A stretch of 54,531 nucleotides of DNA from Anaerolineales bacterium. GTDB lineage: Bacteria; Chloroflexota; Anaerolineae; Anaerolineales; E44-bin32. Below, piece by piece: positions 43,521-54,404 of this stretch. Made by a program: the position numbers and the translations under genes. Below the pieces are notes generated by a model. That model saw nothing but the letters and a program-made list of their open reading frames with translations, did no database searches and was not told the DNA's origin. The DNA lies in NCBI GenBank assembly GCA_037382465.1, contig JARRPX010000032.1, positions 1-54,531 of the forward strand, in the 5' to 3' direction. Position 1 is the first letter of the stretch. Every line of letters begins with the position of its first letter.

Positions 43521-43823
43521 TTACGGGCTTACTGCGCCATGCCCGAATTGACCGTTGAGCAGCTCCGGCCGCTCCTTGATCTTGGGCCACAGTTCCTTCA
43601 CGAAGTATTTCGGACCACGCCAGCGGAAGTCCGCCCACAACCGCGGGGGTTGAAGGTAGCGCGAGATGAGATACATCACAGCGCGCATCGACTGGCATTC
43701 ATCGTCACTCAAGGCCTCACCGTTCGCATAACGTTCGATGAGTTCTAAACCTCGATCCCCTTTATACTCGTTGTGCACGATACCCTCCTCTACCGCTGCA
43801 AATACTTCTTCGCGCTTTCGCAT
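43521..43823 (-). CDS. hypothetical protein downstream of sigma factor
   Basis: This 100-residue soluble protein begins MRKREEVFAAVEEGIVHNEY and ends LLNGQFGHGAVSP. It is rich in charged and aromatic residues, including LWADFRWRGPKYFVKELWP. I recognise no domain. It starts 10 bases after the sigma-factor stop and is bounded by the terminator at 43467-43503, so it is co-transcribed with the sigma gene. A longer reading in the same frame would overlap that gene and has no ribosome site. Confidence 0.65.
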   Translation of the reverse strand: MRKREEVFAAVEEGIVHNEYKGDRGLELIERYANGEALSDDECQSMRAVMYLISRYLQPPRLWADFRWRGPKYFVKELWPKIKERPELLNGQFGHGAVSP

Positions 43824-43833
43824 ACCTACCCAT

Positions 43834-44859
43834 TCAGCGGAGCTTCTTGGCGTTGTTGCGCATGCGGGAAAGTGCCTGGGATTCGATTTGTCGAACACGC
43901 TCGCGCGTGATCCCCATGCGATCGCCCACCTGCTGAAGCGCATAGGTTTGACCGTCTTGCAGACCATAACGCAGCATGATCACCTTGGCTTCGCGCGGTG
44001 ATAAATCCTCCAACACTTCACGCACACGGTCGTAAATCAGACTTGTCTCAGCGGCTTCTTCGGGAGATTCCGCATCATCATCGGGCAGCATGTCACCCAG
44101 AAGTCGGCCGTCCTCATCATCTTGAGGTGTCTCGAGTGAGAGTGGATGCTGCGCGATCTTGATCGTGTCGCGAACCTCTTCCGGCGTCCTGTTCAAATTT
44201 TGCGCCAGTTCTTCAACCGTAGGTTCCCGGCCCAAATCCTGCGCGAGTTCGTGCCTGGCATAGTTGAGCCGATTGATCTCGGTCTTTTTATGAACGGGAA
44301 GACGAATCGTGCGGGCATGGTTGTCGATCGTGCGGGTGATCGCCTGGCGAATCCACCAGGTGGCGTAGGTGCTGAAACGAGTACCCCGGTCGGGATCGTA
44401 CTTCTTCGTCGCACGGATCAGCCCGATGATGCCTTCCTGCACGAGGTCGATAAAAGGCATTCCACGCGACCGATATTTCTTGGCCACACTGACGACGAGG
44501 CGTGTGTTCGCCATGAGCAATCGCTCGCGAGCCGCCGAACCGGCTTCGATGATGGCATTCAATTCCTCTTTTCGCTTTTGACTGACATTCCCCTGCAGCA
44601 GTTCCTTGCGCGCCCTGCGTGCACGCTGCAGGCTGCGCGTCAGGGATACTTCTTCCTCCGCCGTGAGCAGCGGCGTCTGCGTGATGTCGTCCAGATAGGT
44701 TCGCCGCAAATCCTCGATATCGATCAAGGCGGGAAAATTCTTCATCACATCTATGTCCTTCTCATCCTGTAAATCCGAAGAAAGATCCTCATCATCCGGA
44801 CTTTCTTCGAAATTAAGATCATTTTCAACCAATGTAACTTCTTCTGCTTCACTTCTCAT
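43834..44859 (-). CDS. sigA: RNA polymerase sigma-70 factor (RpoD/SigA family)
   Basis: The 341-residue protein has region 1.2 (LTAEEEVSLTRSLQRAR), region 2 (LIRATKKYDPDRGTRFSTYA, then WWIRQAI), region 3 and region 4 (GITRERVRQIESQALSRMRN), where the helix-turn-helix contacts the -35 element. The N-terminal acidic stretch is short and no large non-conserved insert is present. This is the layout of group 1 or group 2 factors in Gram-positive-like phyla. The promoters noted in this window (TTGAC/TATAAT) fit such a factor. Whether it is the primary one is not certain. Confidence 0.93.
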   Translation of the reverse strand: MRSEAEEVTLVENDLNFEESPDDEDLSSDLQDEKDIDVMKNFPALIDIEDLRRTYLDDITQTPLLTAEEEVSLTRSLQRARRARKELLQGNVSQKRKEELNAIIEAGSAARERLLMANTRLVVSVAKKYRSRGMPFIDLVQEGIIGLIRATKKYDPDRGTRFSTYATWWIRQAITRTIDNHARTIRLPVHKKTEINRLNYARHELAQDLGREPTVEELAQNLNRTPEEVRDTIKIAQHPLSLETPQDDEDGRLLGDMLPDDDAESPEEAAETSLIYDRVREVLEDLSPREAKVIMLRYGLQDGQTYALQQVGDRMGITRERVRQIESQALSRMRNNAKKLR

Positions 44860-45209
44860 AGTTTACTCTCATTTCTCTAGAGAAATTTACGCTGAGCCAA
44901 CGGATTTACCCAAAAAACCCCTAACTAGCTCGATATTATCATGTATTATGGATAAAGTATATTAAATTTATATTAATTTAACATATTCCCCATATTAAAT
45001 AGTCCGAAGTGAAAACGAAGGGGGAAGCGTCACAGGGCAGCATGTCCCACGCAGCAGACTTTCTTACCGATCGGACGACGTTTACCCGGGGCGTTCACAG
45101 CGTGCAGATTGAAACCGAGGAACAGGCAAAGCCAAGCGGAAACGAGTGATTTCGTTTGGCTTCAGGTCACTTTGCTGGATGGCCTAACGGATTGAAAGGT
45201 AGGATCCCC
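44860..45209. promoter_or_regulatory. AT-rich control region of the sigma gene
   Basis: The 100 bases around 44900-45000 are far richer in A/T than the rest of the window and probably hold the sigma-gene promoter(s). A perfect 16-base palindrome, ATTTCTCTAGAGAAAT (44871-44886), lies 12 bases before the start codon. No gene is visible; the stretch 45010-45209 next to gyrB shows an imperfect hairpin near 45127-45165 that may end gyrB transcription. Confidence 0.45.
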
Positions 45210-47138
<1,929 letters not shown>

Positions 47139-47202
47139 CTACTCCTCTTGCGAACACCGCTGGTCTGATCGAGGCACGAGGCGCTGCACGTTGTCCCTGA
47201 AG

Positions 47203-48279
47203 CTACTCTGAAGCGCGTCCGGCACCATCTGCGGTCGAAAGGCCGTCCAGGGACGAGGCCATCAACGCCGCCAGCCACTCCCGGCGTTCCTGGTAAAAAA
47301 CATAGCTGGCTGCGAGGAACGTCGCGGCCACGAAGGCATGCCCGAAAACCGCCAGTGCCATCAACCAGGATTCATTCTCGGGCAGACTCCAGACATAGCG
47401 TCGAGCCGCCAGAGTTACCCCGCAGACCAAAAAAAGGAAAAGTACGGTGCTTACGAAGTTCATGCGCACAAAATACACGCTCTCCAACATGGAACGCAGC
47501 AAGCCAAATCCTTTGAGCACAATCCCGTGGATGGAAAAAAACAGGTAGATCGCAAGCCACGAGCTGATGCTCAAATAACTGATCATGAGCGTTATGCCGA
47601 GAATCTCACCAATTTGTCCACCGAAAACGAAACCTGCGAAAGCGATCAGTAACGACGTGATCAATGCAAACAGCAGGGCGGCTATGAAGGCACCCAATCC
47701 GAGAACGAGTGAACGTCCCCAGGTCACCCAATTCGAGCCAACTTCAGAATCCGGCACGACCTGGCTGGCCACCTTCCGGTGGAAAAAAACGCCGAAATAC
47801 ATACCGGCAATCAAGCAGGCAACCCAGATCAAGAGCGCGGCGCCAGCATTATCGACGGTAACCACCGCTGGTTTTCCGATGGGCGTTTCCATCGGAAACA
47901 GGGAGGCCATCAGACTTGGAATGCCCGGTGAAAGACTGCCCAGACCCACCAACAGATTGAAAGGCAGCCCCAATGGAAACACACTCAACCCACTCAGAAT
48001 GTTTAGCCCATGGCTGATCTCATCGAAATTCAGTGCTGCATCGTCAGCGCTCGTAAAATCAGCCGCCGAAGCGTCGATCAAAGCCAGATCTTGAGGGATC
48101 AATGGTTCGATCGAAACGTGCGGACCGAACCATAGAAATAAGTCCAGCAGCAGAATGGGAAGAATCAATTGTGGTTTTGCGGCCACCCGATCGAAACCCG
48201 TAACAATGGCCGAAAACACGCCAATCGGTCTCGATTGTGGGTCAATCACGGGACTGTTCACGAAACCGGATTCTACCAT
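47203..48279 (-). CDS. multi-pass membrane protein of unknown function
   Basis: The 358-residue protein has about six or seven hydrophobic helices (near 38-58, 93-120, 143-165, 190-222, 227-255, 275-295 and 305-330). A moderately acidic extracytoplasmic loop follows the first helix. No transporter signature is visible. ATG at 48279 is chosen; the region upstream is shared with the divergent SAM hydrolase gene. It lies 67 bases upstream of gyrB. Confidence 0.75.
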   Translation of the reverse strand: MVESGFVNSPVIDPQSRPIGVFSAIVTGFDRVAAKPQLILPILLLDLFLWFGPHVSIEPLIPQDLALIDASAADFTSADDAALNFDEISHGLNILSGLSVFPLGLPFNLLVGLGSLSPGIPSLMASLFPMETPIGKPAVVTVDNAGAALLIWVACLIAGMYFGVFFHRKVASQVVPDSEVGSNWVTWGRSLVLGLGAFIAALLFALITSLLIAFAGFVFGGQIGEILGITLMISYLSISSWLAIYLFFSIHGIVLKGFGLLRSMLESVYFVRMNFVSTVLFLFLVCGVTLAARRYVWSLPENESWLMALAVFGHAFVAATFLAASYVFYQERREWLAALMASSLDGLSTADGAGRASE

Positions 48280-48398
48280 ACAACCCCGTATCGCGCCGTA
48301 TTGCAAAGGCGCGTTTGCGAGGAGAAATCAACGATTCACCACCTGTTGGACGACGCTGCCCCTTGCCCCGATTGACCGGCCTGCACGACTCCATTAGA

Positions 48399-49247
48399 AT
48401 GATTGCACGGGAGCATTGGTTGCCGAAAACAATCGTTTTGTTGACGGATTTTGGAACGCAGGACGCATACGTCGGCATCATGAAAGGCGTCATCGCCGGG
48501 ATCGATGCGCAAGCGCGCATGATCGATCTTTCGCACAACATTCCACCCGGCGACATCCATCGTGCCGCGTTTGAATTGTGGCGAGCTGTCAACTACTTTC
48601 CCAAGGACAGCATCTATCTCACCGTCGTAGACCCCGGCGTGGGGACGACGCGGCGGTCCATCGCAGTCAGGTGGTCCAGCTTCGCCGCCGTCGGCCCGGA
48701 TAACGGCGTCTTCTCCTATCTCTACGTTCACGAAAATCCACTCGCCGCCGTTGAACTGACGAACACCGCTTATCATCTCAATCCCACCAGTCAGACTTTC
48801 CACGGTCGGGATATTTTCGCTCCCGTCGCGGCGCATCTCTCCAGCGGCGTGCGATTCAAAGACGTAGGCAAACCGATCGAGCATCCCATCCGTTTCCCCA
48901 TGCCGTTACTCCAGGTCGAACGAGGACCGACGATTCGCGGCGCGATCATGCACGCCGATCGCTTCGGAAATCTCATCACCAGCATCGGCTTTCTGAAGCA
49001 CGAGGGTAAAACGCTCACTTTCGATCCCTGGCTGCCCGAGTTGCCCAGCATCACTTTTAAAGGAGAGCCGCACGTCTATCTGAAGAATCATTATCCGCTT
49101 CCGATCCATTCGACGTTCATGGAAGTCCCGGAGGGACGCCCCGTGGCCTACATCGGCAGCTCGGGCCTGTTGGAAATCGCCATCAACGCCGGAAACGCAG
49201 CCGATACGTTGAAACTATCTCCCGAACAGCGAGTATTACTCCACTGA
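48399..49247 (+). CDS. S-adenosyl-L-methionine hydrolase (adenosine-forming, DUF62)
   Basis: The DUF62 family hydrolyses S-adenosylmethionine to adenosine and methionine with an activated water. The 282-residue protein has VLLTDFGTQDAYVGIMKGVI, ITLVVDPGVGT-type VVDPGVGTTRR, VGPDNGVFSYLY and FHGRDIFAPVAAHL, which are all family signatures. A trailing beta-barrel domain covers the last third. ATG at 48399 starts at the first conserved segment. murA begins 10 bases after its stop, so the two are co-transcribed. The name 'fluorinase-like' would also apply to the fold, but no chloride-binding insert is present. Confidence 0.9.
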   Translation: MIAREHWLPKTIVLLTDFGTQDAYVGIMKGVIAGIDAQARMIDLSHNIPPGDIHRAAFELWRAVNYFPKDSIYLTVVDPGVGTTRRSIAVRWSSFAAVGPDNGVFSYLYVHENPLAAVELTNTAYHLNPTSQTFHGRDIFAPVAAHLSSGVRFKDVGKPIEHPIRFPMPLLQVERGPTIRGAIMHADRFGNLITSIGFLKHEGKTLTFDPWLPELPSITFKGEPHVYLKNHYPLPIHSTFMEVPEGRPVAYIGSSGLLEIAINAGNAADTLKLSPEQRVLLH

Positions 49248-49257
49248 GAGGAGCGTC

Positions 49258-50544
49258 ATGCCCAGTTTTCTAATCGAAGGCCGTCATCCGCTTCAAGGCG
49301 AGGTAACCCCTTCCGGCAACAAGAACGCCGCGCTTCCCCTGTTGACCGCGTGCCTGCTCACCGACGAAGCCGTCACACTGCACAACGTGCCCTCCATCGG
49401 CGACGTGAGTACCATGCGTCTGCTTTTGGAGAGCCTGGGGCTTAAGATCGAACTGCTCGGCCCCAATTCCTGGAGACTTCAGGCCCAACAAGTGCGCCTT
49501 GCCGATTTGGATCCGGATCTCTGCCGCAGCATCCGCGCCTCCATCTTGCTGGCCGGTCCGATGTTGGCCCGAACAAGAAGCATCGACATGCCGCCACCGG
49601 GTGGAGATGTGATCGGAAGGCGGAGAGTCGATACCCATTTGCTGGCCCTGCAAGCGCTTGGTGCAGAAGTCGAATATCAGGACAGGGAGATCAAACTCTC
49701 CACTCCCGGCAGGTTACAGGGCACCGAAGTCTTGTTGGACGAAGCGAGCGTGACCGCAACGGAAAACACGATCATGGCCGCCGTCACCGCAGCAGGCAAC
49801 ACAGTCGTTCGCAACGCAGCCTCCGAACCACACGTACAGGACCTGTGTAATTTCCTCAATACGCTCGGCGCGAAGATCGAGAACATCGGGTCGAACACCC
49901 TGCTGATCCACGGAGTCGATCGATTGCACGGCGGTGAATTTACCATCGGCCCTGATTACCTCGAGGTCGCCAGTTTCATCGGCGCGGCGATCGTGACCGG
50001 TGGAGAGGTGACCATCCGGAAAGCCGCCCCACAGCATTTGAGCATGGCGCGCCTCGTGCTGGGACGTCTCGGAGTCCATTGGGACGTCGTTGGCGAAGAC
50101 ATCTTCGTGCCGGCCGAACAAGATCTGACCATCGAGCAAGACGTGGGCGGGAAAATCCCCCAAATCAACGTCATGCCCTGGCCGGCCTTCCCGACAGACC
50201 TGATGAGCGTCGCCATCGTCATCGCCTCGCAGTCCAACGGAACCGTGCTCTTCCACGATTGGATGTTCGAGACGCGCATGTTCTTCACCGACAAATTGGT
50301 CTCCATGGGGGCACGCATCATCCTTTGCGACCCCCATCGCTGCATCGTGCAAGGCCCGAGTCCCCTCGTTGGCGAAACGCTGGAGAGCCCCGACATCCGC
50401 GCCGGACTGGCGCTTACCCTCGCCGCGCTCGCTGCCAAGGGCACTTCGCACATTCGCAACATCAGTCAGATCGAACGGGGATACGAACGGATCGACGATA
50501 AACTGCGTTCCCTGGGCGGCCACATTCACCGCCTGGAGGACTGA
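49258..50544 (+). CDS. murA: MurA, UDP-GlcNAc 1-carboxyvinyltransferase (Cys-to-Asp variant)
   Basis: The first committed enzyme of peptidoglycan synthesis adds enolpyruvate from PEP to UDP-GlcNAc. The 428-residue protein has the PEP-binding SGNKNAALPLL (Lys22), the RASILLAGPMLAR segment, the flexible loop PPPGGDVIGRRRVDTH, and the C-terminal DIRAGLALTLAALAA. The loop position of the catalytic Cys115 of E. coli is Asp117 here. The same Cys-to-Asp change makes the Mycobacterium and Chlamydia enzymes fosfomycin resistant while keeping activity. GAGAGGAG precedes ATG. Confidence 0.93.
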   Translation: MPSFLIEGRHPLQGEVTPSGNKNAALPLLTACLLTDEAVTLHNVPSIGDVSTMRLLLESLGLKIELLGPNSWRLQAQQVRLADLDPDLCRSIRASILLAGPMLARTRSIDMPPPGGDVIGRRRVDTHLLALQALGAEVEYQDREIKLSTPGRLQGTEVLLDEASVTATENTIMAAVTAAGNTVVRNAASEPHVQDLCNFLNTLGAKIENIGSNTLLIHGVDRLHGGEFTIGPDYLEVASFIGAAIVTGGEVTIRKAAPQHLSMARLVLGRLGVHWDVVGEDIFVPAEQDLTIEQDVGGKIPQINVMPWPAFPTDLMSVAIVIASQSNGTVLFHDWMFETRMFFTDKLVSMGARIILCDPHRCIVQGPSPLVGETLESPDIRAGLALTLAALAAKGTSHIRNISQIERGYERIDDKLRSLGGHIHRLED

Positions 50545-50629
50545 TTCACAGCATCAGGACTTCACGCTTCGACTGCGGGTTTGTTTTCGTCGATTCGCAA
50601 AGGGGCGTTGAGCTGCTCATCCGGATGGC

Positions 50630-51409
50630 TCAACTCATCTGGGTGAGCGAATCGGCACGGATGACTTCCTCCGCCAAACTGCGGTAGGCGTCTGCAACGG
50701 AACTGCGAGGTCTGTAGGCAAGCACGGACTTCCTCGCCGCCGGCGCAGCCATGACCGCTTCATCGACATCGATCACCGTTTGAAAGACTCTCTCCTGAAA
50801 GACCGCGCGCAATTCCGTCACCACCAGCCGGGAATGCTCCGAATCACGCCGGAACATGGTTGGCAAGAGGCCGAGCAAATCCAGGTCCGGATGCACCCGT
50901 TTCTGCACCAGCCATACCGTCTCCAACAGCGCCCGGATGCCGCGCATCGCCAGGTATTGACAACCCACGGGAACCAGGAGTTCGTCTGCGGCCACCAGGC
51001 CGTTGACGGTCAACAAACCCAGGCTGGGAGGGGTATCGATAAGCACGAAATCCACTGCGTCGGATTTATCCCCGATCGCCTGGCGCAGTCGCTGTGTGGA
51101 ATGCTTGAAGCGGGTCAGCGAATAATCCGCCGCAGCCAGGTCGACACCCGCCGGTACGAGCCACAGCCGCTCTTCTATCGGCTGAACGACCCGCTCCAGG
51201 GTCACATCGTCGTCCATCAACAATGCGTAGGTCGAGGTCTTGAGTTGATAGGGATCGACTCCGAAACTGGCCGTCAATCCGGCCTGCGGATCGATGTCGA
51301 TCAACAGCACGCGTCGATCACGCTCGGCCAGCGCCGCGCCCAGATTGATGACGGTGGTCGTCTTTCCGACGCCGCCTTTCTGATTCGCCACCACGATCAC
51401 GCGCCCCAT
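50630..51409 (-). CDS. parA: ParA/Soj-type ATPase
   Basis: A Walker-type chromosome or plasmid partition ATPase of 259 residues. The deviant Walker A motif VVANQKGGVGKTTTVINLG is at residues 5-24. The Walker A' and B segments (LLIDIDPQAGLT, FVLIDTPPSLG) follow. The C-terminal part has the usual QTVIDVDEAVMAAPAARKS. ATG at 51409 sits at the first conserved residues. No parB gene is adjacent in this window, although parA near rpmH-rnpA-yidC is a common origin-proximal arrangement. It is convergent with murA and divergent from rpmH. Confidence 0.9.
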   Translation of the reverse strand: MGRVIVVANQKGGVGKTTTVINLGAALAERDRRVLLIDIDPQAGLTASFGVDPYQLKTSTYALLMDDDVTLERVVQPIEERLWLVPAGVDLAAADYSLTRFKHSTQRLRQAIGDKSDAVDFVLIDTPPSLGLLTVNGLVAADELLVPVGCQYLAMRGIRALLETVWLVQKRVHPDLDLLGLLPTMFRRDSEHSRLVVTELRAVFQERVFQTVIDVDEAVMAAPAARKSVLAYRPRSSVADAYRSLAEEVIRADSLTQMS

Positions 51410-51496
51410 GGGCGTGAGTATAGTGCACCCATGTCGACCAAGCAATACGAGCGCCAAGGATAGGACCCGGCCGCTCCACGATGATTACACTGCCAA

Positions 51497-51525
51497 TTGA
51501 CCACGAACGGCCCATACGGTATAAT
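51497..51525 (+). promoter_or_regulatory. sigma-70 promoter of the rpmH operon
   Basis: TTGACC (51497-51502) and a perfect TATAAT (51520-51525) are separated by exactly 17 bases. Transcription should start near 51532, about 50 bases before the rpmH start codon. It is the best promoter match in the window. Confidence 0.85.
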
Positions 51526-51584
51526 CCTCCGGCGCTGTTAACGCAGCTCGATATGACATTTATTGGATGTTTGGATAGGATCAA

Positions 51585-51761
51585 ATGCCAAAGCGAACGT
51601 ATCAACCGAAAAAACGCCGCCGGTTACGGGTTCACGGATTCCGCAGTCGAATGAAGACACGCGGTGGTCGTGATGTTCTCAAAGCACGACGCCAGAAAGG
51701 CCGGCACCGTCTTTCCGTCCGGATGAATCAGCACGTTAAAAAGGTCAACTGGAAAGCTTAG
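51585..51761 (+). CDS. rpmH: 50S ribosomal protein L34
   Basis: The 58-residue basic protein starts [20 protein letters not shown], followed by [19 protein letters not shown], which is the L34 signature. The length is slightly longer than the usual 44-50 residues because of the C-terminal [14 protein letters not shown] extension. AGGATCAA lies upstream of ATG. rnpA follows 60 bases later, as in most bacteria. Confidence 0.96.
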   Translation: MPKRTYQPKKRRRLRVHGFRSRMKTRGGRDVLKARRQKGRHRLSVRMNQHVKKVNWKA

Positions 51762-51821
51762 CCAAGCGATCATACGAGAGACGGTTGCCTACCCGACAGA
51801 TAAGCTATTCAGACCAGATGG

Positions 51822-52172
51822 ATGAACCGGAAACATCGGCTCAAAAGTACGTCCGATTTCAAGCGGGTGCGGCGTAATGGGAAATCTTATGCCCACCCGC
51901 TCGTTATTCTGCTCGCCTGCTCGAACGATCGTGCAGTGATCCGTTTCGGCGTGCAGGCCGGCAAAGCGGTGGGAAATGCCGTACGACGCAATCGTGCCAA
52001 GCGTAAGCTGCGCAGTGCAATTCAGAAGTACCTGCCCGGCCTTCAACGTGGATGGGACGCGATCTTCATCGCCCGTCCTCCGCTGAACGAAGCGGACTGG
52101 ACCGCGGTCCACACTGCGGTGAGAGAATTACTTACCCGAGCGGGAATGTTGGTGGATAATGATGGACAGTGA
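51822..52172 (+). CDS. rnpA: ribonuclease P protein component
   Basis: The protein subunit of RNase P helps the RNA process pre-tRNA 5' ends. The 116-residue protein starts [14 protein letters not shown] and carries [18 protein letters not shown], the RNR motif that contacts the RNA. It overlaps yidD by 14 bases. Part of the rpmH-rnpA-yidD-yidC-jag run. Confidence 0.95.
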   Translation: MNRKHRLKSTSDFKRVRRNGKSYAHPLVILLACSNDRAVIRFGVQAGKAVGNAVRRNRAKRKLRSAIQKYLPGLQRGWDAIFIARPPLNEADWTAVHTAVRELLTRAGMLVDNDGQ

Positions 52173-52455
52173 ATATAGGAAAGTAACCGGAACAGAACAC
52201 GAACCAGACCTTACCGAAATTCCGTTCACCCTGCGGAATCTGCCTAGCTTGTCCGCACTCGCCCTCATTCGCCTTTACCAGAATACGTTTGCCCGGTTGA
52301 TCCCCGTCGAGGTATGCCGCTTTCAACCGACCTGCTCGCATTATGGGTACCAGGCGATCGTCAAATACGGGCTGTTCAAGGGCGGTTGGATGGCGATCCG
52401 CCGCATCATGCGCTGCAATCCTCTTAACCCGGGTGGATTTGACCCGGTGCCATAG
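52159..52455 (+). CDS. yidD: YidD membrane protein insertion efficiency factor
   Basis: The small amphipathic protein (98 residues) has [33 protein letters not shown] and the closing [24 protein letters not shown], which is the DUF37 signature; a longer run was shortened for display. An N-terminal acidic extension of about 25 residues is longer than usual. It starts inside the 3' end of rnpA, so the two are coupled. ATG at 52162 is an alternative start. Confidence 0.92.
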   Translation: MMDSEYRKVTGTEHEPDLTEIPFTLRNLPSLSALALIRLYQNTFARLIPVEVCRFQPTCSHYGYQAIVKYGLFKGGWMAIRRIMRCNPLNPGGFDPVP

Positions 52456-52462
52456 GTGTTCA

Positions 52463-53584
52463 ATGTCGAAACTCTTTCGTAAAAAACTCTACGTTGCAAC
52501 CATTCTCAGCCTGCTGCTCATCGCTCCGCTTCTGTTAACGGGTTGCAGTGGAAGCGTTTTCGCGGCGTCCAGCTGGCCCGGTCTGACGATCGAAGGATCG
52601 ACGTTCTACGTCGCCTATGGGCCTGCCGTATATGCCATCGACGTGGAGAGCGGAAATGAACTCTGGCGCTTCCCTGCTGAACCGGACCGCACGCTCAGCT
52701 TCTACGCGCCTCCTGCGGTGACCGACGGCAGTTTGGTGATTGTCGGCGGCTACGACAATGGAGTATATGCACTCGACGCGGAAACGGGCTCCTCTTCATG
52801 GGCTTCCGCATTCCAAGACGCCAAAGACCGCATCATCGGATCTCCGCTGATCGTGGGCAATTTGGTGCTGGTGCCGTCGGCAGACGGCCGGTTATACGCC
52901 CTCGATGTTGATTCCGGCGAACCGGTCTGGGATGAGCCGTTCCAGGCGTCCGAAGACCCGGGACCGCTCTGGTCGTCCCCGATCGTCGATGAGCAGACCA
53001 TCTACCTCGCATCTCTCGACCATCATGTCTACGCCATCGATCTTTCCAGCGGGAAAGAAATATGGCGGACGGTGGACCTCGGCGGTGCGATTTCCGACTC
53101 GCCGACGCTCAGCGACGGCCTGATCCTGGTGGGAACCTTCGGCGAATCACTGGTCGCCATTGACACGATGGACGGATCGGTTCAATGGACGTATGAGACC
53201 GCCGGCTGGGTTTGGAGCAGCCCCGTGGTTTTCGACGGCGTTGCCTACTTTGGCGATACCACAGGCATCGCCTACGCCGTCGAAGCTGAAAATGGCAACG
53301 AACTTTGGCAGAAGACGATCGACGGTTCCATCGGGGCTTCCCCTGCCGTCGACGAGAACGGTGTTTACTTCGTCACCGAAACCGGAGTCGTACACGCAGC
53401 CGACCCGTCCTCCGGTGGTGCAGTCTGGCCGAACGATACCACTCTCGAAGGAAAATTACTTTCCGACCCCGTCTTGTACAACGGCCAACTGTTCCTCGGA
53501 GCGATCGCACCAGAGTGTATGGTTTACGCCGTCGATATCGATTCCGGCAGGTCGGGATGCTTCTTCTCACCTGAGGAACAATAG
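52463..53584 (+). CDS. PQQ-repeat beta-propeller lipoprotein (BamB-like fold)
   Basis: A signal peptide ends in the lipobox LLLTGC (Cys near residue 28), so the protein is tethered outside the membrane. The rest is a seven- or eight-bladed propeller with repeated blades such as VYAIDVESGNELWRFP, VYALDAETGSSSWAS and VYAIDLSSGKEIWR. Unlike BamB of Gram-negative bacteria, there is no outer-membrane context visible. It lies between yidD and yidC, 7 bases from yidD and 13 from yidC. A role in surface protein folding or insertion would fit the position, but this is inference. Confidence 0.88.
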   Translation: MSKLFRKKLYVATILSLLLIAPLLLTGCSGSVFAASSWPGLTIEGSTFYVAYGPAVYAIDVESGNELWRFPAEPDRTLSFYAPPAVTDGSLVIVGGYDNGVYALDAETGSSSWASAFQDAKDRIIGSPLIVGNLVLVPSADGRLYALDVDSGEPVWDEPFQASEDPGPLWSSPIVDEQTIYLASLDHHVYAIDLSSGKEIWRTVDLGGAISDSPTLSDGLILVGTFGESLVAIDTMDGSVQWTYETAGWVWSSPVVFDGVAYFGDTTGIAYAVEAENGNELWQKTIDGSIGASPAVDENGVYFVTETGVVHAADPSSGGAVWPNDTTLEGKLLSDPVLYNGQLFLGAIAPECMVYAVDIDSGRSGCFFSPEEQ

Positions 53585-53597
53585 GGATACGCCAACA

Positions 53598-54371
53598 ATG
53601 TGGAATTCACTCATTTTAATGCCGATGATCAACGCCCTGCTGCTCATCTATCAATTATTGGGCACCGGGCCGAACACCTTCGGGTGGGCCATTATTATTT
53701 TCACCGTCCTCGTACGTTTGATTACGCTGCCGTTCACCTATCAATCGATGAAGAGTTCCATGATCATGCAAGAACTGCAGGGATCGAAAAAATGGAAGAA
53801 GCTCCAGGAAAAATACAAGGACGACAGACAGAAGCTTGCTGAAGAGCAGATGAAGCTCTACCAGGAAAAAGGTTACAACCCGTTCAGCGGATGTCTGCCT
53901 ACCCTGCTCAACCTGCCGATCATCCTTGGGCTGTACCAGGCGATCATCCGCACGATGGCGGCGACACCCGTTCAATTGCTCGATCTTTCCAAACTGATCT
54001 ATCCGTTCACGCCGACCTCTTTGATTCCGCTGAACAGCACCTTTTTCTACATGAACCTGGGACAGCCGGAGCGCCTGGTCCTTCCCTTCCTCAACGGGGT
54101 TAGCTTCCTGCAGGGTGGGATCCCATTGCTGGCAATCGTGGTTGCAGTTACGTCGTACTTTCAATCCAAGCTGACGACTCCCACAACCAGTACGGATCAG
54201 CAAAGCAGCGGGATGATGCAGATGATGACCATATATATGCCGCTCATCATGGGCTACCTGGCCTTCACATTTTCTTCGGGCCTTGCGATCTACCTGGTCG
54301 TCTCCAATATTTTGGGGATCATCCAGGGTGTCGTCATTCGCAGATTACGCGAGAATGCCGCGGCGGGATGA
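53598..54371 (+). CDS. yidC: YidC/Oxa1 membrane protein insertase
   Basis: YidC inserts and folds membrane proteins. The 257-residue protein is the short Gram-positive-like form with five membrane segments. It has FGWAIIIFTVLVRLITLPFT near the N terminus, a positively charged cytoplasmic hairpin (SKKWKKLQEKYKDDRQKLA), NPFSGCLPTLLNLPIILGLY, and IYMPLIMGYLAFTFSSGLAIY. The conserved Arg in the first segment is present. ATG at 53598 is used. jag follows 33 bases later. Confidence 0.95.
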   Translation: MWNSLILMPMINALLLIYQLLGTGPNTFGWAIIIFTVLVRLITLPFTYQSMKSSMIMQELQGSKKWKKLQEKYKDDRQKLAEEQMKLYQEKGYNPFSGCLPTLLNLPIILGLYQAIIRTMAATPVQLLDLSKLIYPFTPTSLIPLNSTFFYMNLGQPERLVLPFLNGVSFLQGGIPLLAIVVAVTSYFQSKLTTPTTSTDQQSSGMMQMMTIYMPLIMGYLAFTFSSGLAIYLVVSNILGIIQGVVIRRLRENAAAG

Positions 54372-54404
54372 TCCTGTCGTTGGTTTGTTACGCCATAAGG
54401 ACAG

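Noticed and set aside
53160-53597. Long in-frame extension ahead of yidC
   Set aside because: It lies inside the propeller gene in another frame; yidC begins at the ATG at 53598 with its first membrane segment.
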